Shown: positions 1-7,485 of the stretch, in pieces
Layout: the number at the start of each line of letters is the position of its first letter
How positions within the stretch are numbered: the stretch's first letter is position 1
NCBI GenBank assembly: GCA_026770595.1
Contig: MU634501.1
Coordinates: 1-11,808 of the forward strand
Source of the DNA: Ochromonadaceae sp. CCMP2298
Lineage: Eukaryota > Sar > Synurophyceae > Ochromonadales > Ochromonadaceae
Direction: 5' to 3'
Length of the DNA: 11,808 nt
The notes under the pieces: model-generated
The model's database searches: none
What the model was told of the DNA's origin: nothing
Seen by the model: only the letters and a program-made list of their open reading frames with translations
Program-made: the position numbers and the translations under genes

Positions 1-2
1 CC

Positions 3-859
3 TCCCTCCCCGCCTCCACCATCCCCGACATCTCCCGCGTCCTGGTAGTGGACGATTCCGATCTTTCCCGCAAGGTACCCCCTCTTCTATGCTGTAAATG
101 TGTATTTATCCCCCTCCTTCTATGCTGTAAATGCGTATTTATCAACCCCCTTACCCTAACCCCAACCTCTTATCTCAACCCCCTCTATACCCCTATTAAT
201 GCCCCCATACCTACATACCTATCTGTAATCTATTAAACCCCTACCAGATGCTCTGCCGACTTTTGAAGAATAACGGATTCAGCACAGCGCAGGCGGTGGA
301 TGGCGTGGACTGCGTGGAGCAGATGCAGAAGCAGGTGCAGGCGCAGGTGCAGCACGGATCGGGGAAGATGCTGGATCTTGAGCACGAGCAGGACTTAATA
401 ATGATGGACCTCATACTGATGGACTTCGAGATGCCCCGCATGAACGGCCCCACCGCCACCAAGACACTGAGAGATATGGGGTGCGACCTACCTATAGTGG
501 GGTTGACGGGCAACGTACTAGCGGAGGATCTGCAGTTCTTCATGGAGCACGGGCTGAACTTTGTACTCACCAAGCCTCTAACAGCGGAACTGCTGCTGGA
601 GACGATAGACAAATGCAACGAGGTGCGCAGGGGGGCGGGAGCGGGGGCTTGGGCTGTTGCGGTGACAGGGGCAGGGGCCGGTCCCAGGCAGAAGTCGGGC
701 TTAGGCAAGAGCGTGTTCGGATCAGGCAAGAACACGCCAAGGTCGGCGCGTCTACAGGAGCTGCCGCCACTGCAGCTGCAGGTGCGGCCGGTGCGGCCTG
801 TTTTTTTGCCGGCGCGCTCTGATGGTTACGCCGTGGCGGCGGGGGATGAGAATGTGTGA
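3..859 (+). CDS. Response-regulator receiver (REC) domain, C-terminal part of a two-component protein, 5' partial, two exons
   Basis: Read as join(3..74, 248..859), giving 227 residues. The reading enters from outside the window. Exon 1 encodes the first REC strand (VLVVDDSDLSRK, acidic pair at residues 17-18). The 173-bp GT..AG intron is phase 0. Exon 2 supplies the phosphoacceptor Asp in LILMDFEMPRMNG (residue 83), the conserved Thr of VGLTGN (111) and the Lys of LTKP (133), so all catalytic REC positions are present and the domain should accept phosphate from a histidine kinase. Between helix 2 and the phospho-Asp strand there is a Q/H/E-rich insertion of roughly 18 residues compared with a canonical REC domain. 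After residue 152 the sequence becomes Gly/Ala- and basic-rich without a recognisable domain, and it ends at TGA. A C-terminal REC domain preceded by unseen sequence fits a hybrid histidine kinase, but a stand-alone regulator is possible. The tail after KCNE could partly be a mis-read intron. Confidence 0.85.
75..247 (+). other. Spliceosomal intron in the receiver gene, with an internal 27-bp duplication
   Basis: It begins GTACCC and ends CTACCAG, phase 0. Removing it joins the two halves of the REC domain exactly. It is pyrimidine- and especially C-rich on the coding strand and contains a CCCTAACCCC stretch around 154-163. Near its 5' end a 27-bp segment at 84-110 is repeated at 117-143 with a single T/C difference (period 33 bp). 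Confidence 0.85.
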
Positions 860-1121
860 GGAGATGGGGGGGAGGGGGTAGAGGAGGAGTGAGCGGGGGG
901 GGGGGGAGAGGTGGAGATGGAGAGGTGTGAGAGAGAGGTGGGTGGATAGCTCATAGCTCATAGCTCAAAAGCCATTGGCTACATATAGGTCAAAGAGCAT
1001 AAGAGCCCAACGGACGGAATAACATACCGTGTCAGTTGGGTGTATTGTTACACTGCTGCTGCCGTTGTGGCTGTAAGAGGTCTTTGGTTTTAAAAAAACA
1101 GTTTCTTTCTTTTTTCTTAAG

Positions 1122-1149
1122 TTTTCGCCCTGCTACTTTTGGGCGAAAA
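1122..1149. repeat. Short hairpin, 9-bp arms with 10-bp loop
   Basis: TTTTCGCCC at 1122-1130 is the exact reverse complement of GGGCGAAAA at 1141-1149. It lies about 290 bp upstream of the gene 2 start. It could be a paired protein-binding site; there is no direct evidence of function. Confidence 0.5.
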
Positions 1150-1196
1150 AGTTCATATTTTATGTGCGAATTGGGATGTTTTTTTTTTTTTTGTAC

Positions 1197-1240
1197 CAAT
1201 AGTACGTACATTTGGACGTAACTTACGTAAGTTACTATTG
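1197..1240. promoter_or_regulatory. Perfect 18-bp palindrome nested with an outer 8-bp inverted repeat, next to a T14 tract
   Basis: GTAACTTACGTAAGTTAC at 1218-1235 is a perfect palindrome centred on TTACGTAA, the kind of core that bZIP dimers bind in many eukaryotes. The outer sequence CAATAGTA (1197-1204) is inverted as TACTATTG (1233-1240). It sits directly after the T14 tract (1179-1192) and about 200 bp before the chosen start of gene 2. A transcription-factor site is inferred, not shown. Confidence 0.4.
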
Positions 1241-1431
1241 CCCTCAGTCCCAAGGGACTACCTCTCAAAAGTCAAGAACCCGAACGACGCTTCTTTACTT
1301 TTTCTGTTGGCACACCGCCCGAACAGCGGATTGTATTTGGAACAATAACCCTCCGTGGATTGAATGAGTCGAGGCTTCGTCATCTTGCCTCGTTTCATTC
1401 GTCAGCGTCAGCAGCAGCTATCAGCAAGGCA

Positions 1432-3166
1432 ATGGCTGACTGGAGATCGGCACCCTGCATCGGCGCCCAGTATCATGTACCTGCCAACACCCACATCAGC
1501 GCCATGTTGACTGCATCATGGAGGGTAACGTACGCGGATGGAAGAGTGTGGACGGATGAGGACCGGGTCGAGGTGCTCCACAAGGAACACAAGCACTTCT
1601 GGAAGACCAGGACTCAAGTCGACATAATCATCGTGGAGCACAAGAACCACGGTCTTATCGAGATCGTGACGTACGAGCCCGCACTGGACATGGAGGCTCC
1701 CCGACTCTACCTGAACGACGAAATCTTATTCTCGAAATTAAATGCTTCGCAGTTCGAGCAGAGCTTGAGCGCGAAGAAAGAGCCCTTCCTGAGGCAGCAC
1801 AAGGTCCCAGATAAGGTGTTTCTGAGGAGGCAGATTGTCAATGAGGCAAAGGTGAGCTACGTGATGAACAGGCTATCTGTGGAGGAATGCTCGCAGGAGA
1901 CGCGCACCTTTCGGGTGGGGTTTGAGATGCGAGGAGAGGACTCGGAGGGGCTGCTGGTGGAGGCGCCGGAGGAGCTCAAGAGATTCGTCTCCCCGCACAT
2001 TCGCTCCTTGGTGTAAGTGTTATATGTCATGTATAAGTGCATGGTCGCTATTTCACCATTCTATTATTTTCACTCACCATTCCGCCATTCCGCCATTTCA
2101 CCATTCCGTCCCTTTCAGTCCCGGGGAGGTCAAGGAGTGCTACGAGAACCTCGCCGCGGAGCAGCAGATGATCCTGGATCTGCGCAGGCAAGCCACCCTG
2201 AATCAGGGCATGTCACGCATGCTTTGCAGCTCCCTGACTCATGGCAACTTGTCAAGCATGTACGGAAAGATGCTGAAAAAGATGCACCTCCCCATAAACC
2301 ACTCACGTATGCGCCCAACCGCCCACTCAGCCCCCCGCCTATCCCCCATGCGCCCAATACGCCTCGCCCCAGTCCCCAAAGGCACAGTCCCCATGTCTAA
2401 GGCTCAGTCCCCAAAGGCACCTGCAATCGGCAAACTTCAGCCCACGTGGTCCACCAGCCGCATCGTGACAGCCGGCCTGAGCTCATTCAGGAGGTCCTTC
2501 ATGGGGGCGAAGTCTCCCAAAGTCGCAGACGTAGAGGTGGATATACTGGATAAGCCAGCCACCCCCCATCCCAGATCGAACAAGCCCCTCATTCGCAAAA
2601 CCTCCAGCTTCATGAGAAGCCTTTCAGCTGTGACGGATTTGTCTCTAACTCACACGAGTGGGGAGAAATACGAGCTGAAGGGGGAGCGCAGTCCCCCCGC
2701 AGAGGCACTGAGCAAGCCCCAGCTCAAGACTGAGGAGAAGACTGGGACAGAGGACGTGGATATGGAAGATCGGGCCCTTATGCAACGCCGGCTTCGCATC
2801 CAGACCACCCCTTCCACCACCACCCCCGCACCGTTGTTGCGCAGCCCTAAGCACAGCCCCAAGCATGGCCTGCATATAGAGGTCAGCGAGGAGATCAGTG
2901 CGGCCAGCTTGCGTCGCCAGCAAACAATCAACGAAGAGAAGAGTGCGGCCAGGCAGGAACGACTCGATATCGAAGAAAGCCGCAAATCCGTGCAGGAGAG
3001 CCGCAAAACGATGCCAGGGAGCCGCAAATCGCTGCAGGAGGGCGGTAAATCCGTGCTGGAGGAGGCCGAGAGGAGTGACCGCATCCGCACCAGGGAGGTG
3101 GAGCTCAGGACCGAGTACCCCAATTGTCTATCCCCTGTCGTACAACACAATGGAGAGGCCCTCTAG
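1432..3166 (+). CDS. Conserved-looking protein of unknown function with disordered Ser/Lys/Pro-rich tail, two exons
   Basis: Read as join(1432..2012, 2119..3166), 542 residues. The start is the first in-frame ATG (G at -3 and +4); the frame is open upstream to a TAA at 1228 but has no earlier ATG. The intron is phase 2 and splicing gives RSLV-PGEVKECYENL. Residues 1-245 look like a folded, mixed alpha/beta region (strand-like segments such as VDIIIVEHK and LIEIVTYEP, then a helical stretch ending near QATLNQGM). I recognise no family. Residues 245-542 are low-complexity: Pro/Ser/basic-rich with SPKA and SPMRP motifs, then four 7-residue copies of SRKSVQE type (residues 481-508, bases 2978-3061). 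Many Ser/Thr-Pro and RKxS sites suggest a phosphorylated or scaffold-like tail. No signal peptide or membrane segment is seen. It ends at TAG; a second in-frame TAG follows two codons later. Confidence 0.75.
2013..2118 (+). other. Spliceosomal intron in gene 2
   Basis: A strong GTAAGT donor and a CCCTTTCAG acceptor, 106 bp, phase 2. The 3' half is built from CCATTCCG-like units (several tandem variants at about 2079-2110) that form a long pyrimidine-rich tract before the acceptor. Reading through the intron would stop at the TAA inside the donor, so splicing is needed for the long protein. Confidence 0.85.
2978..3061 (+). repeat. In-frame 21-bp coding repeat, four copies
   Basis: Four tandem 21-bp units at 2978, 2999, 3020 and 3041 encode SRKSVQE, SRKTMPG, SRKSLQE and GGKSVLE. 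The unit is one heptad long. It follows an E/R/Q-rich stretch, so it could extend a helix or present basophilic kinase sites. Confidence 0.85.
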
Positions 3167-3681
3167 CTGTACTAGCAGACTCTAGGGATCGCGCCAGGGA
3201 CGGTCACATGTCGTGCTTGCTGATATGAGGTCTAATGTCCTGACACACAGTCAGCAACACCTACAACTAAGACTAATACCGTCACGTATCTATATAGCCC
3301 AGTCGCATGCCCTTTGTCACACATACATACACATACATACTCATCCATACACAGCTAAGTATAATGCCCAGCATCGTATTTATACAGCTAAGTAATGCTC
3401 TGTTGGCATAAGCAGATTAACAAGTAATCACAGTCATGATAAATACAGACCCATGTTTCTTACTTAGGTGGTAGCGTATGTACAGTAATGTACACTTATA
3501 TGATAGCCTAGAGGCATAGGGGCTGACAGCAGAGGCATAAAGGGGCATGCAATAGACGACAGAAGCATATGGGTAGAGTTAGACGCAGATGTAGAGGTAG
3601 AGTTAGAGGCAGAGAGGCAAAGGCAGAGAGGCACACGCAGGGACAGGGACATATCTACGGGGACAGGGACAGATATTCCAT
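3167..3681. other. Convergent intergenic region (3' ends of genes 2 and 3)
   Basis: No credible coding sequence seen. It should hold the 3' UTRs of gene 2 (+) and gene 3 (-). It contains simple repeats: CATACATA-type repeats around 3320-3350, two copies of ACAGCTAAGTA (about 3350 and 3386), AGGCAGAG-type repeats at 3590-3635 and GGGACAGGGACA twice at 3638-3672. The last two blocks have a purine-rich + strand. Confidence 0.6.
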
Positions 3682-6363
3682 TTAGCCTGTGCGATCCCCC
3701 GGCAACGTCGCGTACCTCCCCTTCACCGTGGTCCAGGGCTCCTCCAGCTTGCCCTTGGAGTTGTGCGTGGTGGTGATCCTACCCGCTCCGTACTTAACCT
3801 CTTCTTTTGTCAGGAACATTCTCCGCATGGCCACCAACCTTTCTGCCTCCATCTTCCGCTGCTGCATGGTAGTTACGCCCACATCACCCTCTCCGCCCCC
3901 CTCCACCCCCGCCTCCGCTATCTGCTGCTGCATCTGCGCCCTGGCCGCCTCCACATTGGCCTTGCTGCCAAGTCCCAGTTTCAGTCTCAACTGTCCAGAC
4001 TGCCTGTCCGCCTCCGCAGTGGACAGCTTCTCCACCAACGTCAGCACGCGATCCACTGGCAGCAGGTCCTTGGCCACAGCGCGGGGGCGGCGGTCGTTCA
4101 CCAGATCCAGCTTATCCCTCCGCTTGGTCTCTACAAACCTACCCCCACCCGCACCCCCAGTGCCGGGTCTGCTGTTACTAGTACCAGGTCTGCTGCTGGT
4201 GCCTGGCCGACTGCCCCCACCCCCACCCCCGCCCCCTCCCCCACCCTCGTCCACCTCCACATTGCGAATCAGCTGCTCGTACAGCTGGTCGCGAATATTG
4301 GCCCCGCCTGCCGCCACCTGCTGGCTGTATGCGCCTATGGAGGTCTTGGGCGGCACGCGCCGGATGCCCACCATCTCTGCGAATGAGTCCGGCTTCTTAT
4401 ACTTCTCGAACCTGTCATAATCCGGCCCCTGGGACGCAATCCGCCTTATCTCGTCCCCCTCCTCCTCTGTGCCCTTCAAAGGCGCCTGCGGGGTGCGCAG
4501 GGGCACCAGCAGCGCTGAGTTATTGGTTAGTCTTTTGGTGAATTTCAGGAATTTTGCGTCTAGCGCGACCCTGTGAGCGAGATGCAGGCGTCTGCGGGAG
4601 AGGGGGGTGGAGGCGCTCGCGTGGCCGTAGTCCGTGCGCGTGACTTGGTACAGATCCACACCCATATCCCCTTCTCCGTCCCCGTCCCCGTCCCCGTCCC
4701 CGTCCCCATCCTCGTCCTCGTTTCCAGACAACGAGGCAGAGGAAAGCACTCTAGCACTTGAAGTTCTAGACTCGCCAGACTTCATGTGAGCATCTGTCTG
4801 CGTCTGCGTCCGCGTCTGCGTCTGCGTCTGCACAAGCAGCCTAGGCCGCGCCTGGGGCACTGCCTTATCCGGCTTCTCCCTATCCTCCACAGGCCTATAC
4901 ACATGCACCTTCTTCTTCACCCTGAGCCCCATCTTCATCTTCTGCAGCTCCTCCAGCTCCGTCTTCAAATCCACAACCCCCGCAGCCTGGCTGTGCTTGA
5001 CGAATATCTTCCACTCTGGCTCCCAGGGCTTGGGTTTTAATACATCCCCCTTGGTAGCAGCAAACGCAGCCCTCAGCAGTGGGTCGTCAATGCGTATACC
5101 TGAGCCCCCCAGCTCCATCCGACTGACGCTACTGCTCATGCCGATCTCTGCGATGATGGTTTCTGCCGACTTGCTGGCAGATATGACTGCCTGGTAGTCT
5201 TGCAAAAACCTCCTCCATATGAGGTTAAAGTCTATTCTGACCATCTCATGGGAGATTAAAGCCCAAGAGGTCAGCAGCCTGTAAGACTCCTCTTGCCTGA
5301 GGGTACAGGGTAGGGGGTAGGGGGTGGGGGTCGGGGGTGGTAGATAGGGGGTAGGGTGGGGAAGGGTTAGGTTGGGTAGGATTGGGTAGGGTTAGGGGTT
5401 ATGGGTTAGCGGTTCGTGAGGATTAGCGTTGGGGTTATGGTTAGATGGTTGGTTATGATTATAGTTATGGGATAAGGTTGTGGGTTTTGATTTGTCTTAC
5501 CCGCACTGGAGGGCTATCTGCACAGCCGTCAGGCCGGCCTTGTTGGTCAGCTTCGCGTCCGCCTTGAAGCTCAGCAGGATCTGCACTGCCCTGGGGGGGC
5601 CCAGGCGACACGCAATGTGTAGCGCCGTCTGCCCCTTCTGGTCCTGCGCGTCCGCGAATGTCCCATAGGACAGCAGCTGCTGCAGCATATCGCACGTCAG
5701 CCCCTCCTGCGCCTGCCTCTCCTCCCTCGTCCTGTTGTAGTGGGTTTTCCAGAAAAACCAGGCCTCGTGGATGGGTCTATTGCCCAATTTGTTTATGAGG
5801 TCGAAGTCTATTTTGTACTTGAGCAGCTCCTCGCACGCCTCCAGGTGCCCCCTCTTGACGGCCAGGTGCAGGGCGCTGTTTCCCCACGCGGTGTCTTGGA
5901 AGTTAATCGATCTGAACCCATTAGACGCCGCAAAACCCACATAGTGGTGTCGGCCCAGGGAGAGGTTTTTCATGAATGTGCGTATGTCTTTTGCGGAGTC
6001 TGGGTAGACTGGCTCCACGATGGCCTCTCTGTCCAGCAGCACCTGCTCTGCGGCTGCGATGGGCGCGCCCACAATGGTGTCGAAGTAGATGCGCGTGTTG
6101 AGCTGCGCAGACTCAGCCTTCACGCGCAGCTTCTCGGCAGTCTTCTGATCCCTCTTGGCCCTGTCAGATACATCCTTCTGGGCTGCCTGTTCCAGAGCCA
6201 GCGCGTAGTCCCTTTCCAGCTTCACCTGCGTACCAGGCAGAGGCGTGGACTTGTTCTGAAAGCGGGAGTAGTGGTACTGCCCTGCGAAGTCCTGCGTGTT
6301 CCACTCGCGCTCTGTGGAGAGGACCTTCTCCTCCTCCTCCTCCTGGAACAACTTCTTCTTCAT
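3682..6363 (-). CDS. Ankyrin-repeat protein with low-complexity C-terminal half, two exons
   Basis: Read as complement(join(3682..5296, 5501..6363)), 825 residues, ending at TAA. The start is the first in-frame ATG (MKKKLFQEEEEEK); an upstream exon spliced at about 6412 (acceptor CACACAG) cannot be excluded. Residues 1-100 are charged and coiled-coil-like. Ankyrin repeats run from about 160 to 305: NSALHLAVKRGHLEACEELL, a divergent one around GNRPIHEA, QTALHIACRLGPPRAVQILL, and LTAVQIALQCG continuing across the intron. Residues 305-440 are helical. Then come a QT-rich run (444-455), Asp-Gly repeats (483-498), a conserved-looking block (about 525-635), an 11-Gly run (639-649), RPGT repeats (651-668) and a helical end. 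Ankyrin repeats mediate protein binding; the partner is unknown. No membrane or signal segment is seen. A role as a cytoskeletal or flagellar scaffold would be speculation. Confidence 0.8.
4216..4246 (-). repeat. Coding (CCC)n tract encoding polyglycine
   Basis: The + strand is nearly pure C in runs of CCCCCA/CCCCCG, read on the minus strand as about 11 consecutive Gly codons in the ankyrin-repeat gene. It lies next to three RPGT(S) repeats. It is a likely length-polymorphic microsatellite. Confidence 0.8.
4674..4724 (-). repeat. Coding hexamer microsatellite (GTCCCC)n encoding Asp-Gly repeats
   Basis: Tandem GTCCCC units on the + strand, read on the minus strand as alternating Asp-Gly (residues 483-498 of the ankyrin protein). 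Because the unit is 6 bp, copy-number change keeps the frame. Confidence 0.85.
4793..4832 (-). repeat. Coding hexamer microsatellite (GTCTGC)n encoding Gln-Thr repeats
   Basis: Tandem GTCTGC units with GTCCGC variants on the + strand, read on the minus strand as the QTQTQTRTQTQT run at residues 444-455 of the ankyrin protein. Confidence 0.85.
5297..5500 (-). other. Spliceosomal intron of the ankyrin gene, C-rich with telomere-like units, alternative acceptors downstream
   Basis: On the minus strand the donor is GTAAGA and the best acceptor is ACCCTCAG at 5297, giving a 204-bp phase 2 intron whose pyrimidine tract runs right up to the AG. On the + strand it appears as repeated GGGTTAGG, GGGTAGGG and GGGTTAGGGG units, irregular TTAGGG-like sequence. 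Two further AGs (exon starting at 5278 or 5236) keep the same phase without stops, so the exon boundary is chosen by tract quality and by continuity of the ankyrin repeat. Confidence 0.75.
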
Positions 6364-7485
6364 TCTTTCCGCCGTTTGCGTGTAGCGGATTGCTGTGGGC
6401 GAGACCAATGTCTGTGTGGTCAACAATCGTTAGACCAGCTGCATCCGGGACGTTGTAACTGTGTCCTGTGGTGCTGTCCTGATGTCCAGTCAAATCCCCA
6501 CTCCTCTCAATGCGATAGGTTAGGCGACGACCCCAAGCTGCTCAAGACTGGGCAATCTCAACCGCCTACTCACAAGTGTACTGCGATTCACTCACTCGGG
6601 CGACTGCTGTGGATCTCCTGTGTAGGGATCTGATCTTCACTGTGAGAGTGGCACGTTGGGTCTATTCTCAGCTGCTTCCGCACGTAGGTCAAATGAAGCC
6701 GCACCTCTCCGTGAGTAGACGATGTGAACGGGCAGCCGATGTGGAAGGGGCGCTTCTAAACATCACCTTGGATCACGAACATCATCTGATCCCAGATTCT
6801 GGGATTCACAGCAAAAGCTCTCTTCCGAAGCTGCCGACGGTTACGATTTCCAGTGACGCCGTCCACAGTAGATTTCAGCAAAAAACTAACGAAACACCCG
6901 CCAAACGCGCTCATACCAAAACGGATGAATCACTTTTAGATGCTCTTATACGATATTAAATCCATTATAATGGTCATATTAGTACTGTAATTATAAGTAT
7001 GCACATTATTAATCTTATACTAAAATATAGCTAAATCAAAATATAGAAAATTTTATATCGGGCCAAAAAAGGGGATTTTCTTACTCATAAAATGTTTTTT
7101 CTAGATTTCGATTTCTTGTTATAGCTAAATAAATGTGCAAATATATAATTACAGTACTAAAATAGTGTTTAAAATGGATTAAACATCAATTAATATCAAT
7201 TAAAAGGGATTAATTTGTTTTGGTATAAGCGTGTTTGCCGCCATTTTTTTTGTCGCACCAAAAACGGTGTGTTTTGGATGGTTTCCTACGGTTCCCGACA
7301 ATTGGTCCAATCTTGCGCAAAAACATGGGCCTTCAGTCTCACTGAGACTTGAGGGCGGAATCTTTCTTGCATGCTTCTCTTCTCATCCTCGCCTCTGAGA
7401 CCGAGGCTTGTTCGTTCTCCTCTACCTAGTGTCTTCACATACTCGCGCGCATCAGCCCTAGACGCCGCTCCTTCCCTTTTCAATC
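6364..7485. other. Divergent intergenic region between genes 3 and 4
   Basis: No credible coding sequence seen. Bases 6364-6890 have mixed composition and are the probable promoter and leader of gene 3. The minus strand has TCTAAC and then a CACACAG acceptor-like sequence at 6412, consistent with a possible 5' UTR intron. Bases 6890-7250 are strikingly AT-rich and hold the large inverted repeat listed separately. Bases 7250-7485 are the likely promoter and leader of gene 4, with CCAAAA...TTTTGG half-sites at 7258-7277 and a small AGTCTC/GAGACT inverted repeat at 7335-7349. Confidence 0.5.
6899..7240. repeat. Large AT-rich imperfect inverted repeat (foldback or MITE-like element)
   Basis: The two halves are reverse complements about the axis 7069.5. 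Pairing 6899-7030 with 7109-7240 without gaps gives 94 matches of 132 by hand count. The best blocks are TAGTACTGTAATTATA (6980-6995) with its exact complement at 7144-7159, and ATACCAAAAC (6913-6922) with GTTTTGGTAT (7217-7226). With small gaps the pairing continues inward almost to the centre. There is no open frame for a transposase, and no clear target-site duplication at the estimated ends. A non-autonomous foldback or MITE-like element, or a diverged palindrome kept as a regulatory or structural element, are the main alternatives. Confidence 0.75.

Larger units (their letters stand above)
860..1431. other. Intergenic region between genes 1 and 2: G-rich tract, short repeats, T-rich putative promoter
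   Basis: No credible coding sequence seen. The first 90 bases are extremely G-rich on the + strand, including a run of 12 G at 895-906, probably the 3' flank of gene 1. A 7-bp unit ATAGCTC occurs three times in tandem at 946-966. From about 1080 the DNA becomes T-rich, with a 14-T run at 1179-1192. It carries two inverted repeats (listed separately) and a CCATTGG (CCAAT-box-like) sequence near 972. This half is the likely promoter and 5' leader of gene 2; no TATA box is evident. Confidence 0.5.

Noticed and set aside
1360-1431. N-terminal extension of gene 2 from TTG at 1360
   Set aside because: A non-ATG start is unlikely for a eukaryotic gene when an ATG in good context follows at 1432.
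3590-3672. Possible CRISPR-like or structured repeat array
   Set aside because: It is a simple purine-rich repeat (AGGCAGAG, GGGACA) without spacers, in a eukaryotic 3' flank.
5300-5480. Interstitial telomere or chromosome end
   Set aside because: The TTAGGG-like units are irregular and lie inside an intron with proper splice sites in an intact gene. Similar C-rich units occur in other introns, so an intron feature is more likely.
5740-6633. Long + strand open frame opposite the ankyrin gene N-terminus
   Set aside because: The minus strand encodes clear ankyrin repeats over the same bases. The + reading is low-complexity and unlike any family.
6576-6959. + strand open frame of 127 codons in the intergenic region
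   Set aside because: There is no recognisable domain, and its 3' end runs into the AT-rich inverted repeat. Nothing supports expression.
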